IMG/VR virus record: IMGVR_UViG_3300031670_000004
Span: 1 to 39,874 of that record
Reading direction: 5' to 3' (one strand)
DNA length: 39,874 nucleotides
Source: a virus
Part shown: one piece after another, positions 6,099 to 14,612 of the stretch
How positions within the stretch are numbered: the first letter of the stretch is position 1
Layout: each line of letters opens with the position of its first letter
Program-made: the position numbers and the translations under genes
Notes under the pieces: generated by a model
The model's input: only the letters and a program-made list of their open reading frames with translations
Databases searched by the model: none
What the model was told of the DNA's origin: nothing

Positions 6099-8348
6099 AT
6101 TAACCCAAACCTATACTCACCACCACTATCAAACACCGTAGTCGATGATATCAGTAAGCGTGATGGACTACTAGAGAATGTACCGCTGCTTGACCTCAAC
6201 TTGCCCGATGAGTTTATTATTCAGAACTTGCATAACCGGATTAACGACTCGGTTGACTATTTCAATGGTCCACTGAACTTCAACCTGCGTAACAAGCGCA
6301 TCAAGAATATGCGTATGATACGGGGTGACCAGATAGACGAGAACATCCTCTATCACTACCAGACACCCTATAAGGACAACGAATTGTTTGTGGGTGTTGA
6401 CGCTATGATTGCCTACATCACGGCTAGTATCGCCCAGCCGGAGGTTTACCCGGCCGATAAGACTAAGTACGGCAAGATCCTAGCCGCTGACTTACTAACC
6501 TACATGAAGTGCCACAGCGAGATCATGGGGCTTGATGCTGAACTGGAAGCCGTAACGCTTGACTTACTAGCACAATATGTTGGTGTACTGACTATTGACT
6601 GGAATCCATTGTACGGCGGTAAGGGCGAGCTTATACCTAGACGGGTTAATCCTATCAACCTAATTGTCGATAAGAACGTCAGGCGTGGACAGAACCCAGC
6701 ATTTATCTGTGAGGTGATGAAAGACAGTATCGAGGGGTTGATTGCCAAGTTCCCTAAAAAAGAACAAGAGATAATGAAGATCTATGGCATCAAGCGTAAG
6801 GGTCTGGTCAATGTCAGCAAAGAACTGGCCTACCGCCAAGTTAAGTTCACCTACTATGAAGACAACAAGCCCGAGGAAGCTATTTGTTGGTACATTCAGA
6901 ACCTAGTCCTAGACAAGCGTAAGGACCCGAACTGGCTGTATGAGGGCGAAGGTGAGAACTTCCTGAACACTCACCACAAAATGTATATACCGTTCAACCT
7001 ATTCAATGAGGGATCACACTGGATAGACTTCACCTCGGCTGTTGAGAACGCTGTGCCAGTGCAGGACATATTGAACAAAGAAGGTCGGCAGATTATTGAT
7101 AACTTATCCACAGCCAATGGCTTTAGGATTGTGCTAGCTGGAGCAATGAGTGATGATGCGCTGGAGAACCTGACTGGCGATCCTAATCAATCAGTCATTG
7201 TTAAGGCTAAGCCGGGACAGTCGATCGATGACATTTACAAGCAGATCGAGCCACACCTAGTATCAGCCGAGCTTATAGCCGACAAGAACAACAACCGTGA
7301 TGTCCTGCACAGTATCCTCGGTACACCAAGCCAGTTTAGGGGCGATGATGCTGACCAGACTAAGACTGCTAGTGAAGCTATCCTTATCAAGAATCAGGCT
7401 AGTGGACGGCAAGATAAGATCATTAGAGCTATGAATCGTGGCCTAGGCGAGTATTACCGCTGCCTAGCCCAGATGATAACAGTTTGGTACACCGATGCTC
7501 ATACTGTCACAGCTGAGGGTGGTGACGGCACATTTGACTTTGTAGAAATGCATCAAGACAAGGTTAAGAAAGGCATGACTATCCGTGTCTACGACCAGCC
7601 GTCAGGCGATAAAGCTAGGCAAGAAGCTAAGGCCCAGAATGCAGCTGAGTTACAGTTCCTAGCCCCAGTTGATTACTACAAGCAGATGCACATGGATAAC
7701 CCACAGAAGCTCTATGACAACCTGGTTAAGTGGAAGACACAACCTCAAGAGCTGGCCATGGACATCAATAACCAAGATGAAGACCGTGAGGCTATTGCTG
7801 ACTTCGCCACCCTAATGAAAGGTGATAAGCCTGAACCCCGAGATGATATTACACCTGAATACCTAGACCAACTGCGTAAGGAAATGATAAGCGATGACTT
7901 CCTATTCCACACTAAAAAGAAGATACAGGACAGGATTATCCAGTTTGTCCAAGCCTCAGCCCTGCGACTAGGTATCCGTACTGAACTTGATGAAGTATCT
8001 GAACAACCAGAACCACTTGCACCGTTACCACCACAAATACAGGCCACTATCCCTGCTCCACCACAAGTGCCGATGCAACCACAAATGCCACAGACGGGAG
8101 GTATGCCATTACCTCAAGTTGGTCAAGCACCAATGCCCATGCCACCAGGCGCAGGTCAAGGACTGCCTGGTGCTCCAGCAGCCCCTCCAGGACCATTACC
8201 TCCTGCACCAATGGCTGGTGGCCCACAAATAGGTGTGCCCGGTATTCAAGGCATCATGCAGACAGTTGCACCGCAAGGCGCTCCTAATCTAAGCCCGACT
8301 GCTCAACCACAAGCACCAACTGATATAGGTAGTTTGACACCACGCTAA
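6099..8348 (+). CDS. Portal protein (probable ATT start)
   Basis: 749 aa from an inferred ATT start. The first canonical start (TTG at 6201) has no ribosome site and would drop a plausible N-terminus. The frame is open back to a TAA at 6078 and reads ITINPNLYSPPLSNTVVDDI. GGAG at 6088-6091 is 7 nt before this ATT, while other late genes have GGAGCATAAA-ATG and GGAGCATACA-ATG. The body has portal-like segments (helical core, GTPSQFRGDDADQTKTASEA, then MNRGLGEYYRCLAQMI). The last 130 residues are Pro/Gln/Gly-rich and disordered. It forms the dodecameric vertex for DNA passage. Size and place fit podovirus portals. Confidence 0.82.
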   Translation: MNPNLYSPPLSNTVVDDISKRDGLLENVPLLDLNLPDEFIIQNLHNRINDSVDYFNGPLNFNLRNKRIKNMRMIRGDQIDENILYHYQTPYKDNELFVGVDAMIAYITASIAQPEVYPADKTKYGKILAADLLTYMKCHSEIMGLDAELEAVTLDLLAQYVGVLTIDWNPLYGGKGELIPRRVNPINLIVDKNVRRGQNPAFICEVMKDSIEGLIAKFPKKEQEIMKIYGIKRKGLVNVSKELAYRQVKFTYYEDNKPEEAICWYIQNLVLDKRKDPNWLYEGEGENFLNTHHKMYIPFNLFNEGSHWIDFTSAVENAVPVQDILNKEGRQIIDNLSTANGFRIVLAGAMSDDALENLTGDPNQSVIVKAKPGQSIDDIYKQIEPHLVSAELIADKNNNRDVLHSILGTPSQFRGDDADQTKTASEAILIKNQASGRQDKIIRAMNRGLGEYYRCLAQMITVWYTDAHTVTAEGGDGTFDFVEMHQDKVKKGMTIRVYDQPSGDKARQEAKAQNAAELQFLAPVDYYKQMHMDNPQKLYDNLVKWKTQPQELAMDINNQDEDREAIADFATLMKGDKPEPRDDITPEYLDQLRKEMISDDFLFHTKKKIQDRIIQFVQASALRLGIRTELDEVSEQPEPLAPLPPQIQATIPAPPQVPMQPQMPQTGGMPLPQVGQAPMPMPPGAGQGLPGAPAAPPGPLPPAPMAGGPQIGVPGIQGIMQTVAPQGAPNLSPTAQPQAPTDIGSLTPR

Positions 8349-8350
8349 TG

Positions 8351-8359
8351 TGGTATACT
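8351..8359 (+). promoter_or_regulatory. Extended -10 promoter before scaffold gene
   Basis: TGg-TATACT (8351-8359) lies 7 nt before the ATG at 8367; no ribosome site is present. TTGACA at 8334-8339 is too close for a normal spacer (14 nt). Near-leaderless mRNA is expected. Confidence 0.65.
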
Positions 8360-8366
8360 ATAGCCA

Positions 8367-9401
8367 ATGAATACTGAAGCTCCAGTAGTAGCACCTCCAG
8401 CGCCAGCTGTACCCCCTACTGCTCCTGTTATCAATCTTAGGCAGGACTTAAGCTCTCAAGCCGCTAAGTTGACTGCTTTGTATCAGGCTAAGGGAGGACA
8501 GGCTGGAGTTGTTGAGCCACCAGCTGTAGTCACGCCCGTTGAACCAGTCACACCTACAACAGAAACTGTTGCTCCAACTGAAGCATCCCCTACTGGAACG
8601 GCGGTGCTCACCCCCTCCGTTCCAGTAGAGCCTGCTCCAGTCACGACAGCCCCTATCATTGAAGACGATGACGATGAGCCGGCCACACCAGCACCAGTCA
8701 ATCTAGGCACACCCACTGAGTATGTCATGGGTAGACTGCCGACTCTGACTACTCGAATTATGGACGGCGAGACTCAGAAGATAGTCCAGTTCAAAGATCC
8801 TAGTGAATTACCGATCGGCTTTAAGTTCGCTGATGACACAGCTGCCTCACAGTTCGCTATGGATGCTGCTGCCCAAGTTACGCGTGCTGATAAGTTGTTA
8901 ACCGAATACAACAACTCTATACTGCAACAGAATATACAGGCCTTTCAGACCCAAGAGGATCAAGATGTGGCTACTGACCTAGCCAGATTACAACGTCAGG
9001 GTGTGATACCAACCTTTAAGTTTGAGGAATCAGACCCGAACTTTAATACTGATCCAGCCGTTAAGACTGCTAATGAGATATACGATCTATTCAAGAAGAC
9101 CAATGAAGCCTATGCTAAGCGTTACGCTAACTCTAACCGAACATTCCGTATAAGTTATGCCGATGCCGCCGATAAATACTTTGCTGCCCAGAACCGAGCT
9201 AATGCTTCACAGGTCGCTAAAGACCAACCAGCACCAGCACCTAAGCCTGCCGAGAAGACTGCTGCCCAGAAAGAGCGTGAGCAAGTAGCTAGGCAGACAG
9301 GCTCACCAGCCAGTGCCGAGGCTACTAACGATAAGCCTAAAGTTAAGGCCGGTATGTCATTTGATGACATTAACCGTCTGGCTAGAGCTGGTAGGATCTA
9401 G
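8367..9401 (+). CDS. Probable scaffolding protein
   Basis: 344 aa, between portal and major capsid as usual for scaffolds. Residues 1-120 are Pro/Ala/Val/Thr-rich and disordered. There is an acidic patch EDDDDEP and a middle domain with charged helices (TRADKLLTEYNNSILQQNIQAFQTQEDQDVATDL). The end, KAGMSFDDINRLARAGRI, is a conserved-looking C-terminal motif that could contact the capsid protein. It directs capsid assembly and is later removed. The assignment is by composition and position. Confidence 0.7.
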   Translation: MNTEAPVVAPPAPAVPPTAPVINLRQDLSSQAAKLTALYQAKGGQAGVVEPPAVVTPVEPVTPTTETVAPTEASPTGTAVLTPSVPVEPAPVTTAPIIEDDDDEPATPAPVNLGTPTEYVMGRLPTLTTRIMDGETQKIVQFKDPSELPIGFKFADDTAASQFAMDAAAQVTRADKLLTEYNNSILQQNIQAFQTQEDQDVATDLARLQRQGVIPTFKFEESDPNFNTDPAVKTANEIYDLFKKTNEAYAKRYANSNRTFRISYADAADKYFAAQNRANASQVAKDQPAPAPKPAEKTAAQKEREQVARQTGSPASAEATNDKPKVKAGMSFDDINRLARAGRI

Positions 9402-9607
9402 TGAAACTGCCCGATAACCACTTTGCCGTTAACCTACGCCTGTTTGATATGCTTAAAGAGATCAAGGTAGAGATTGGCAAGTATGAGAATATAACTGTCA
9501 CTGACCTTAACCTGCCTCAGCTATTGACTGACTGCCGCAAGGCGTTCAACAAGACACTTAAACAGTTAGAAACAGAACTAGAGAACTTAAAGAAAGGTGT
9601 CCAATGA
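9401..9607 (+). CDS. Small helical protein, 68 aa (GTG start)
   Basis: The GTG at 9401 overlaps the scaffold stop by one base. The product VKLPDNHFAVNLRLFDML... is helical, and its C-terminal half (FNKTLKQLETELENLKKGVQ) is coiled-coil. It overlaps the next gene by 4 nt. Its function is unknown; it sits in the procapsid operon. Confidence 0.6.
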   Translation: MKLPDNHFAVNLRLFDMLKEIKVEIGKYENITVTDLNLPQLLTDCRKAFNKTLKQLETELENLKKGVQ

Positions 9608-9906
9608 ATAATTTTATCTTGTTACTAATCAACGCTCTGTCAGTAGTCGGAGTATTTACTAAAGAGGAAGCCGAATCATTATGGGATGAGATGCGCTATG
9701 CCACCTTGCCTGATAGTTTCGAGGGATCGTACCAGCTAATAGAGAAGATCTTTGCTAAGGTAGAAATCGATAAGAAAGTATCTACTAACCTGGATGATAA
9801 GGTCTTAGACATAGAGTCACGCCTTAAGGCTCTTGAAGCTACTAAAAAGGTTGTTGCAATTCCTGTTAAAGAATCTCCACAGAAAATAGTTGACACGCTA
9901 AAATAA
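9604..9906 (+). CDS. Head-module protein of unknown function, 100 aa
   Basis: The gene starts at ATG 9604 after GAAAGGTGTCC. The product has a hydrophobic start (NNFILLLINALSVVGVF) that looks like a short helix, then an acidic helix and a coiled-coil (LDDKVLDIESRLKALEATKK). Its stop is followed at once by the strong promoter for the capsid gene, whose -35 overlaps its last codons. Function unknown. Confidence 0.6.
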   Translation: MNNFILLLINALSVVGVFTKEEAESLWDEMRYATLPDSFEGSYQLIEKIFAKVEIDKKVSTNLDDKVLDIESRLKALEATKKVVAIPVKESPQKIVDTLK

Positions 9907-9958
9907 CTAACCTATAGTATTGCGTAGGTATCGAGCCACATCACGTGGCTCTTTTTTT
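9890..9958 (+). promoter_or_regulatory. Promoter-hairpin module 1 (major capsid)
   Basis: TTGACA (9890-9895), 17 nt, TATAGT (9913-9918), 7 nt, then AGGTAT at about +1 (9926). This is followed by stem GAGCCAC (9933-9939), loop ATCAC, stem GTGGCTC (9945-9951) and T7. A strong ribosome site AAGGAG (9974-9979) follows. First of six copies of this module. Confidence 0.85.
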
Positions 9959-9985
9959 ATAGCCTAAAACTTTAAGGAGCATAAA

Positions 9986-11077
9986 ATGGCAGGACAAGTT
10001 TTTAACGATCGACTTACAGACGTCACTTATCAGTACATTTTGCCCGTTCTAATTGACGGCGCATCTAACTCGAATGTTTGGACTGCCAAACTACTCAGCA
10101 ACTATCAAGACTGGGAGGGCGTAACATATAACGTACCTGTACAGACTGCCTTTAGCTCAACCGGTGGTGCATTCAACGGAATGGATACATTCTCTACTGC
10201 TGCTACTAACAACACTCGCCAGATGACTTTCTACATTACTGGTCAATACCAATCAATCGTTATCCCCGGCATCGAAGCTGCTGTTAACTCGAACGCTGAA
10301 TCACAAGTTATTAAACTTATGACAGCTAAGAGTGACGAAGCTAAAATCAGTTTAGCTGATGCAATCGGTACAGTAGAATACGGTTACGGACTTGGTAAAT
10401 CCTTTGACGGTCTTGGCAACATGATCGACTCAGGTTCAATCGTACCAAACTATGGTGGACTGGCTCGCTCAAACTACTCATTCTTAGTATCAGATGTTAC
10501 ATCAGTTGCTAACAACACCATTACCTTAGACTACCTTGGCTCAGAGTTCGATAACGCTTCTGCCGCTTCCAGCACTTCAGAAAGTCCAACCCTAGGTCTG
10601 ATGCAGAAGAATATCTGGACATTCCTAGAGGGCTTACTAATGCCTACTACCTCAGCTCGCTACGAAGCTATCAGCACCCGAGGCTATGACCGTGTTGACG
10701 GTAAGACTCCAGCTGGCACAAGCGTACCAGCAGGTGATGCAAGTCTTAGCGGTGCAGCCGGATTCATTAGTATCAGCTTCCGAGGCCGACCAATGGTTGC
10801 CGACGACAAAGCTACGGCACAGACATTCTACTGGGTCAACGAAAAGTACACCAACTTCCATGTCCAACGCTACTCTGAACTACGTGATATTAGCTCGACT
10901 GTCGAATCGATGGAAGGCTTCTACGAAGATGTACCTTTTCCATCAGCATTCCAGTTCCGAGATATGATGAGTTCTATCAACCAGCTTGGACAAGTCGGTG
11001 AAGTTATCTTACTAGGTAACGCTATCAACAAGCAGCCACGACGTTCGGCTAAGTTGATTGCTATAACCGGAAACTGA
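9986..11077 (+). CDS. Major capsid protein
   Basis: 363 aa. It has the strongest leader in the window (TTGACA promoter, 5' hairpin, AAGGAG), fitting the most abundant virion protein. It lies directly after scaffold and portal. The sequence is rich in small polar residues with no Cys, and shows N-terminal VFNDRLTDVTYQYILPVLI, then TFYITGQYQSIVIPGIEAAV and a C-terminal AFQFRDMMSSINQLGQVGEVILLGNAI. This is compatible with an HK97 or P22-like coat fold, but no diagnostic motif exists. Called on position, size and expression signals. Confidence 0.82.
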   Translation: MAGQVFNDRLTDVTYQYILPVLIDGASNSNVWTAKLLSNYQDWEGVTYNVPVQTAFSSTGGAFNGMDTFSTAATNNTRQMTFYITGQYQSIVIPGIEAAVNSNAESQVIKLMTAKSDEAKISLADAIGTVEYGYGLGKSFDGLGNMIDSGSIVPNYGGLARSNYSFLVSDVTSVANNTITLDYLGSEFDNASAASSTSESPTLGLMQKNIWTFLEGLLMPTTSARYEAISTRGYDRVDGKTPAGTSVPAGDASLSGAAGFISISFRGRPMVADDKATAQTFYWVNEKYTNFHVQRYSELRDISSTVESMEGFYEDVPFPSAFQFRDMMSSINQLGQVGEVILLGNAINKQPRRSAKLIAITGN

Positions 11078-11086
11078 AAATACTCA

Positions 11087-11116
11087 TTGCATTTACCCAT
11101 AGTCTAGCACTAGACT
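11087..11116 (+). promoter_or_regulatory. Leaderless promoter for HNH gene
   Basis: TTGCAT (11087-11092), 18 nt, TAGACT (11111-11116), then 6 nt to the ATG at 11123. No ribosome site is present. The HNH insert thus carries its own promoter. Confidence 0.6.
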
Positions 11117-11122
11117 AGACTC

Positions 11123-11674
11123 ATGTTACATATTCGAGATAGGATAGACGAAAAGCTTTTTAGACAGAAGTATTGTATTGATAGGTTAAATGGCGTAGAA
11201 ATGGCTACTTACTTTAAGGTGTCCAGAAAGACTATAAGCCGTTTGCTTAAACTCTACGGTATTCATGAGCGCAACATTTCTGAAACACGTAAACTGACAA
11301 AGTGGGGGCCAAGCGAGCAACAGAAGAAAAATATAGCTACTGCTGCTCGTAAAATGTATGGTGCAAATCATCCCTCGTGGCGTGGAGGTGAATATATCGA
11401 TGACTGGGGTTATAGACGCATCCGAGTAGATAGGCAATATGTTAAAGAGCATCGTTATGTTATGGAACAACATCTTGGACGTAAACTATTACACTCCGAG
11501 GAAGTACATCATATCGACCACGACAAACTGAACAATGCTATAGATAACTTACAGATCATGTCTGCCAGTGAACATGCGACATTACACTGGAGTGATCTGA
11601 CTAAACGCCAGAATCAATCTGATAAAATTAGAGAAATCCGTAGTAAAAAGTTTTGGAGTACAAAACCTAAATAA
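11123..11674 (+). CDS. Free-standing HNH homing-type endonuclease
   Basis: 183 aa. Residues about 20-55 (CIDRLNGVEMATYFKVSRKTISRLLKLYGI) form a helix-turn-helix. A linker with GANHPSWRGG follows. The catalytic HNH_3-type core is EHRYVMEQHLGRKLLHSEEVHHIDHDKLNNAIDNLQIMSASEHATLHW (about 112-160), with HH, N and H of the beta-beta-alpha metal fold. It splits the capsid gene from the decoration-like gene, a typical site for a selfish free-standing endonuclease that spreads by cutting related phages. The core is closely similar to that of the antisense intein endonuclease at 33347-33946. Confidence 0.88.
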   Translation: MLHIRDRIDEKLFRQKYCIDRLNGVEMATYFKVSRKTISRLLKLYGIHERNISETRKLTKWGPSEQQKKNIATAARKMYGANHPSWRGGEYIDDWGYRRIRVDRQYVKEHRYVMEQHLGRKLLHSEEVHHIDHDKLNNAIDNLQIMSASEHATLHWSDLTKRQNQSDKIREIRSKKFWSTKPK

Positions 11675-11679
11675 AATAC

Positions 11680-11746
11680 TTGCATTCATAATCAATACCA
11701 TTTACTATATTAGTAGGTATCGAGCCACTACAGGTGGCTTTTTTTT
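11680..11746 (+). promoter_or_regulatory. Promoter-hairpin module 2
   Basis: TTGCAT (11680-11685), 17 nt, TACTAT (11703-11708), 6 nt, AGGTAT (11715). The stem is AGCCAC (11723-11728)/GTGGCT (11734-11739) with a 5-nt loop, then a T-tract. It drives the gene at 11764, which has AAGGAG just before its start. Confidence 0.8.
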
Positions 11747-11763
11747 AATTCAAGGAGCATACA

Positions 11764-12498
11764 ATGGAATCAGGCGTACGAATACTAACCAGTGAAGATC
11801 TAAACACAGTACAGGCCGCTAAAGGTGAAACTCTAGGTGCAGTTGGCGTAACAGCCGATGGACGTAAGTTTGTCTATAGCTCATTCGGTGGCACAGCCAC
11901 TATCCCTGCCGGCACATTAGTTGTCGCATCAGCTTTGAGCGCAAACTCTAGCGGTTTAGCTCTTAGCAGCACTAACTTAGCTTCTCAACTTGTATCAGGC
12001 TCACGCAGTCTAGTAGTAACTAACGGCGCGACCGCAGTAACTCAAGACCAATTCGCTGACGGCTTTGTCGAAGTCCTTTGGAGCGGTGGAAGCTTCGCAG
12101 TACGTGTTAATGGAAACTCAGCAGCAGCCGCTGGTGCAGCCCTAACTCTATCCCTACAAGACCCACTAGCTAACAGCTCAGCTCTAGTAGTTGGCACAGA
12201 TACTGTCAACCTTACAGCTAGCCCATACGCTAATGTAAATAGCTCTGCTACCGCCGCTAACCCAGCAGGTGTCACTTATGTATCAGTTCCTAACACGGCA
12301 ACAGTAAGCAACTTCGGTTGGGTACAGGTTGCTGGACACGCAGTTGTCGCAGGATCAGGTACTAAGGGCCAACCAGTAGTTCAAAACACGACTACAGCTG
12401 GCAATGTAGTAGTTGCTTCAGCAGCTACCCAGGCAGTTGTCGGTGTAGCCAAAGAAACTGGCACGACTACTACTCCAGTAGAACTAAAATTAGCTTAA
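11764..12498 (+). CDS. Virion protein, decoration-like, 244 aa
   Basis: A promoter-hairpin module and AAGGAG predict high expression. The sequence is Ala/Ser/Thr/Val-rich with little charge (TATIPAGTLVVASALSANSSGLALS, VAGSGTKGQPVVQNTT), typical of beta-rich head decoration or fibre proteins. The DGRKFVYSSFGG and AGTLVV elements resemble phage head proteins that follow the capsid gene. An exact role cannot be assigned. Confidence 0.6.
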   Translation: MESGVRILTSEDLNTVQAAKGETLGAVGVTADGRKFVYSSFGGTATIPAGTLVVASALSANSSGLALSSTNLASQLVSGSRSLVVTNGATAVTQDQFADGFVEVLWSGGSFAVRVNGNSAAAAGAALTLSLQDPLANSSALVVGTDTVNLTASPYANVNSSATAANPAGVTYVSVPNTATVSNFGWVQVAGHAVVAGSGTKGQPVVQNTTTAGNVVVASAATQAVVGVAKETGTTTTPVELKLA

Positions 12499-12508
12499 GG
12501 AGTTTACT

Positions 12509-12982
12509 ATGCCAACAATGGACACCGGAAAATTCATCTACGGAATACGTGACAATGGTTTACGCCTATCTGCTAATGAGCCATTTGTGGCTAAAGGAAA
12601 CGTCACTCTAAATGCCCATGTTACATCCACAGTTCCTGCAGCTATCAACGCTACAGCTACTGCTACTGCCGCACAGGTTGCGTCGGGATATATTACCTCG
12701 ACATCTGCCGCTGCTACGAGCATTACACTCCCAACAGCTACAGCCCTTGCTACCCAGCTTGGGGCCAGTGCAGGTTCAGTCTTTGATCTATATGTCGATA
12801 ATACAGCTGGCGCTAACACGGTAACAGTTGTTGCTGGATCGGGCATCGGCGCATCAGCATTGGCTACAGCCTTTGCTACTTCTGCTGGGCTATTAACAGT
12901 TCCATCAGGTGCTACTGGACAGGCTTGCTTTAGATTTATGTTTAGCTCTGCTACAGCCGCTACATACACCCGTATCGCTTAA
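12509..12982 (+). CDS. Virion protein, possible head decoration or fibre, 157 aa
   Basis: The gene starts at ATG 12509, 8 nt after AAGGAG. The middle is dominated by alternating Thr/Ala (INATATATAAQVASGYITSTSAAATSITLPTATALATQLG), followed by FDLYVDNTAGANTVTVVAGSG, a beta-rich pattern found in phage head-fibre and decoration proteins. It is co-transcribed with the preceding gene. Function is inferred from composition and location. Confidence 0.55.
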   Translation: MPTMDTGKFIYGIRDNGLRLSANEPFVAKGNVTLNAHVTSTVPAAINATATATAAQVASGYITSTSAAATSITLPTATALATQLGASAGSVFDLYVDNTAGANTVTVVAGSGIGASALATAFATSAGLLTVPSGATGQACFRFMFSSATAATYTRIA

Positions 12983-13003
12983 GCTATTGCATTATAAGTT
13001 TTG

Positions 13004-13012
13004 TGCTATAAT
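13004..13012 (+). promoter_or_regulatory. Extended -10 promoter, near-leaderless
   Basis: TGc-TATAAT (13004-13012) lies 8 nt before the ATG at 13021. There is no ribosome site. TTGCAT lies upstream but with a short spacer. Confidence 0.65.
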
Positions 13013-13020
13013 TATCTTTA

Positions 13021-13317
13021 ATGAACAAAGATAAGCTCTTAGAACTTAAGGCTATTGCTGAATCTACATTTGAATCTATAGTTGCTGAAGTTAAGCAATT
13101 AGAGGCTGCTGTAGTTGAGAAGAATACCGAAGCTACTAAACTTCAGGGTGATTTTCGTACGCTTGAGAAGCTAATCCAAGACTGGGTTGATCCGTCAAGT
13201 GATGGTAGTGCCACAGAGATTGAAATACCAATGCCGCCCGAAACTAACGATAAACCTGAGGAAGAAATGGATAGTTTCCCTCAACCAACAGAAAGCGAGA
13301 CACCTGATGGCCAGTAG
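13021..13317 (+). CDS. Coiled-coil plus acidic protein, 98 aa
   Basis: The N-terminal 50 residues form a coiled coil (LLELKAIAESTFESIVAEVKQLEAAVVEKN). The C-terminal half is acidic and Pro-rich (MPPETNDKPEEEMDSFPQPTESE). It is expressed from a leaderless promoter and overlaps the next gene by 11 nt. It lies between the head and tail modules. Function unknown. Confidence 0.55.
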   Translation: MNKDKLLELKAIAESTFESIVAEVKQLEAAVVEKNTEATKLQGDFRTLEKLIQDWVDPSSDGSATEIEIPMPPETNDKPEEEMDSFPQPTESETPDGQ

Positions 13318-13828
13318 CTATTACGATAACCTAGATATGAATGTTAAGACGGTGGCCGAGCGTTGCCGTGAGTATTACAAGCCAGCTGACTTCGTAGTTA
13401 TTATGAACATTGACGATGAGGACTTTAGCTATACGATCCAACACCCGGAGAATGTGGTTATTAACCAACCCTCACCAGTTACTAAGGAACTGTACTACTC
13501 CAAAGAGCCTGACAATGTAACTATGAAGCCGGGGCAGACTCGCCTTGTCGCAGCTTATGAAGCCGACTGGATGATTAAGTCGCTCATGGACAAGATGATC
13601 TTTCGCAATCGAGCTAAGGTTATTGCCGAGGGTAATACGCCCAGTGAGTCAGCTGTAGATCCTGCTACCCAACACCGTTACATCAAACAGATTTATCAGG
13701 GTAAGAAAGACTTCATGGACGAATACAACAAACAATTAACACGTGAGAATGCTCAGCGTGAGTCTATAGGGAAAGAATTAGATGAGTCTGCAAAGCGACC
13801 TACTCGACAAGCGCAGCAAGCAGCTTGA
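13307..13828 (+). CDS. Conserved-looking structural-module protein, 173 aa
   Basis: I chose the ATG at 13307, which overlaps the previous stop; the frame extends upstream without a better start. The N-terminal part (VAERCREYYKPADFVVIMNIDDEDFSYTIQHPENVVI) is a beta-rich domain. The C-terminal part is basic and helical (RYIKQIYQGKKDFMDEYNKQLTRENAQRES). Phage proteins of this shape often lie beside capsid genes as minor virion components. Family not recognised. Confidence 0.55.
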   Translation: MASSYYDNLDMNVKTVAERCREYYKPADFVVIMNIDDEDFSYTIQHPENVVINQPSPVTKELYYSKEPDNVTMKPGQTRLVAAYEADWMIKSLMDKMIFRNRAKVIAEGNTPSESAVDPATQHRYIKQIYQGKKDFMDEYNKQLTRENAQRESIGKELDESAKRPTRQAQQAA

Positions 13829-14597
13829 TACTCGTGAACAGTGGATTGCCGAGAAAGAGAAGCTACTTGATGATGCCTCGCTCAGTAAACACCTAGAAGT
13901 ATTAGATAAGCAGATCGAGATCAAAGAGTCACAACTAGCTACTCTTGAAACACGGTTTACTCAGCAGGAAGACGATTATAACAAGCGTAAGTCTGATATG
14001 GCTGAGGAGCTGGAGAACTTAAATGCTCGTAAGCTAAAGAAAGAGCATGAGCTTAAAGACTCTGATACTAAATTGGGGATCTTAAATACCGGTCTTATAG
14101 AAGCCCGTAGAACGCTTGACACTCTCGGTAATGAAAAGAAATTATCAATTAAATATCTCAAAGAGCAAGAGAAAGCTGTCGATGAAACTATTGCCGAGTG
14201 GAACGCTCAACTAAGTGAGTTTGCGTCAGAGGGTAGAAGACTCGAGGAACAGAAAACTGACTTATTGACCGACCTTATTGAACTGGAGAAGTCTCGTCAA
14301 CCTGTCGAGGAGCAGAGAAAAGAAGCTGAAGATAAGCTGGAGAGTATTGAGGCAGTTTATCAGGAGCGTATGGCTTGTTGTAAGAAAGAGTTAGACAAGG
14401 TTAATGCACAAATACAATCGGCTAAGGATACACTCAAAGAGACTGAGCTACGCAATACTGCTGCTAGTAAGGTTCTAGCTTCACGTGAAAGATCGCTTAA
14501 TACCCGGGAAACTGCTTTGCAGACCCAAGAGTTACAACTAATGACCCGTGAGAAAGCCCTGAACGTCAAACTGGGTCTTTCAGGTATTCAGATATAG
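13782..14597 (+). CDS. Long coiled-coil protein, 271 aa
   Basis: The product is a nearly uninterrupted coiled coil, rich in Glu, Lys, Gln and Leu heptads (DTREQWIAEKEKLLDD, EELENLNARKLKKEHEL and so on). The C-terminus repeats the pattern R-E-R-S/T-L-N-x-R-E-T-A-L. The start ATG at 13782 lies within the end of the previous gene (47-nt overlap), behind GGGAAAG. It could be a virion fibre, scaffold or spacer protein. No catalytic motif is visible. Confidence 0.6.
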   Translation: MSLQSDLLDKRSKQLDTREQWIAEKEKLLDDASLSKHLEVLDKQIEIKESQLATLETRFTQQEDDYNKRKSDMAEELENLNARKLKKEHELKDSDTKLGILNTGLIEARRTLDTLGNEKKLSIKYLKEQEKAVDETIAEWNAQLSEFASEGRRLEEQKTDLLTDLIELEKSRQPVEEQRKEAEDKLESIEAVYQERMACCKKELDKVNAQIQSAKDTLKETELRNTAASKVLASRERSLNTRETALQTQELQLMTREKALNVKLGLSGIQI

Positions 14598-14600
14598 AAG

Positions 14601-14606
14601 TATACT
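14601..14606 (+). promoter_or_regulatory. -10 box, leaderless gene
   Basis: TATACT (14601-14606) is 6 nt before the ATG at 14613; no ribosome site is present and the -35 is poor. Confidence 0.5.
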
Positions 14607-14612
14607 TAAAAT

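Noticed and set aside
12538-12969. 143-codon minus-strand frame
   Set aside because: It is antisense to a Thr/Ala-rich virion gene; codon bias of that gene leaves the reverse frame open. No signals support it.
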